From: Verrucomicrobiia bacterium
Lineage (GTDB): Bacteria > Verrucomicrobiota > Verrucomicrobiia > Verrucomicrobiales > Akkermansiaceae
Length of the DNA stretch: 32,055 nucleotides
Direction of reading: 5' to 3'
Assembly (NCBI GenBank): GCA_030430455.1
Contig: JAUIJB010000051.1
Location: 1-32,055, forward strand
Positions 31,439 through 32,055 of this stretch are shown one piece after another. Every line of letters starts with the position of its first letter. The stretch's first letter is position 1. A program made the position numbers and the translations under genes. Under the pieces are notes generated by a model. The model saw only the letters and a program-made list of their open reading frames with translations. It was not told the origin of the DNA and searched no databases.

Positions 31439-31456
31439 GTCATCTTGCCGTCATCT
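31439..31456 (+). promoter_or_regulatory. Predicted PhoB-box-like operator of the small secreted protein
   Basis: GTCATCT at 31439-31445 is repeated exactly at 31450-31456, with TGCC between them, giving the 11-base period typical of OmpR/PhoB-family sites. A possible -10 box, TATCGT, lies at 31465-31470, eight bases further on, the arrangement of an activator site replacing the -35 box. The ATG of the small protein follows at 31515. Binding by the neighbouring regulator is an inference. Confidence 0.65.
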
Positions 31457-31514
31457 TCGGTGCCTATCGTGGGGTTGCCATCAAGGCACTCAATCAAGCA
31501 ACCACGAAACGACC

Positions 31515-31820
31515 ATGAAGACTCTGATCACAACTCTCGGGCTGGTGGCCCTCGGTCTCGCCACCGTTGAAGCACAGAACCGCACGGCGCCCTACGACTC
31601 GTCGTCCCCCGTCCCGGCTGGCGAGTACCTCGCCCAGGGAGGCGGCGGAGGCAACGGGAACGGCAATGGCAAGCGCCTGCGCAAGCGTGACGGCGACGGC
31701 GATTGCGCCAAGGACGGCGAGTGCGACGGGGCGGGCCAGGGCAGGGGCCGCGGCAAGGGGAATGGTGGAGGGAAGGGAAGGGGTCCGGGCAACGGGCAAG
31801 GCCAGGGCCGAGGTCGGTGA
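31515..31820 (+). CDS. Small secreted Gly/Arg/Lys-rich protein
   Basis: A 101-residue protein with a signal peptide at 1-20 (LITTLGLVALGLATVEA). The mature part is low complexity: a Gly/Asn run (about 42-52), a basic patch KRLRKR (53-58), an acidic Cys-containing centre DGDGDCAKDGECDGAG (59-74, Cys64 and Cys70) that resembles a loose EF-hand-like loop, and a Gly/Arg/Lys-rich end with GQGRGRGKG and GKGRGPG. No known domain is recognised. It lies 123 bases downstream of the kinase behind its own predicted operator, and it ends in front of a strong hairpin. It may bind metal or polyanions outside the membrane, but that is inferred from composition only. The start has no clear Shine-Dalgarno site. 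Confidence 0.75.
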   Translation: MKTLITTLGLVALGLATVEAQNRTAPYDSSSPVPAGEYLAQGGGGGNGNGNGKRLRKRDGDGDCAKDGECDGAGQGRGRGKGNGGGKGRGPGNGQGQGRGR

Positions 31821-31847
31821 GTTCCCCCCCGGGAGAAGCCCCGCGCC

Positions 31848-31872
31848 GGCGCAGGACCCGACGTCCTGCGCC
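31848..31872 (+). terminator. Strong hairpin after the small secreted protein gene
   Basis: GGCGCAGGAC (31848-31857) pairs perfectly with GTCCTGCGCC (31863-31872) around a five-base loop, 28 bases after the stop. There is no T-run, but the ten-pair stem and its position make it the probable transcript end. Confidence 0.6.
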
Positions 31873-31891
31873 GCGACTGTCTTGGCGGGTC

Positions 31892-31918
31892 CGGTTCATC
31901 GCGTCTCGGTATGAACCG
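31892..31918. other. Inverted repeat CGGTTCAT / ATGAACCG
   Basis: Two perfect eight-base arms with an 11-base spacer lie 20 bases beyond the terminator-like hairpin. They could be a second stem-loop or a regulator-binding site. No gene is recognised in the remaining 31919-32055 of the window apart from the hairpin at 32032. Confidence 0.4.
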
Positions 31919-32031
31919 AGCACAACGAATGGGGTCAGTGAAAGCGCCGGGATAAACCGGCTTGGAACAGAGAATGAAAGAGTCTCACAGAGAAGACGCA
32001 GCCAGTCACTCTGGCCACGAACCCTACGCTG

Positions 32032-32047
32032 GGAGCGGTGACGCTCC
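32032..32047. other. Short perfect hairpin GGAGCG-GTGA-CGCTCC
   Basis: A six-base-pair stem with a GTGA (GNRA-type) tetraloop lies at the window edge. Its size is the same as the hairpin at 2296-2311. It may be a copy of a short dispersed intergenic element. Confidence 0.45.
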
Positions 32048-32055
32048 GGGTGTAG

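Noticed and set aside
31703..32041. 112-residue frame at the window end
   Set aside because: It overlaps the small secreted protein gene out of frame and crosses three inverted repeats; the composition looks non-coding.

Overview
The window is very GC-rich bacterial DNA whose gene content points to the phylum Verrucomicrobiota, in the Luteolibacter/Haloferula/Roseibacillus style. That placement is an inference from several traits. There are many large secreted proteins built from FG-GAP propellers, LamG sandwiches or BspA-type leucine-rich repeats, and they close with a similar beta-rich C-terminus ending in an aromatic-aromatic-Arg motif. There is a CHASE2 adenylate cyclase and a PPi-type phosphofructokinase. 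The gaps hold short hairpins and 7-9 bp tandem repeats, and Shine-Dalgarno sites are mostly weak. No rRNA, tRNA, CRISPR array, transposase or phage gene is visible.

Left part (1-7.1 kb): the tail of an unidentified gene overlaps a CHASE2-class III nucleotide cyclase. Facing it are a single-domain cyclic-nucleotide-binding-like protein and a short-chain dehydrogenase. A membrane zinc peptidase (YugP family) and a UvrD/PcrA-type helicase follow on the plus strand. A truncated secreted-protein gene then runs into the 3' end of the next gene.

Metabolic block (7.0-11.3 kb, minus strand): an orphan polar-amino-acid-type solute-binding lipoprotein, a double-GH43 glycosidase and a PPi-dependent phosphofructokinase. 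They are separated by gaps, so they are probably independent units.

Secreted-protein block (11.5-27.7 kb): six large exported proteins, namely two divergent propeller proteins, an LRR protein, two LamG proteins and one unrecognised protein with an SH3-like domain. Interspersed are a GNAT-nitrilase fusion enzyme, a small signal-peptide ORF behind a hairpin-rich gap, and a membrane protein with a TrkA-C domain.

Right part (27.8-32 kb): a cbpA-cbpM co-chaperone pair (minus strand) is divergent from an OmpR-type response regulator/histidine kinase pair, followed by a small secreted Gly/Arg/Lys-rich protein. A PhoB-box-like direct repeat (two 7-mers, 11-bp period) lies just upstream of the small protein, and a near-identical site in the opposite orientation lies in the cbpA/regulator gap. 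The two-component system therefore probably controls the small protein and its own locus. This compact circuit and the shared C-terminus of the six secreted proteins are the most interesting items here.
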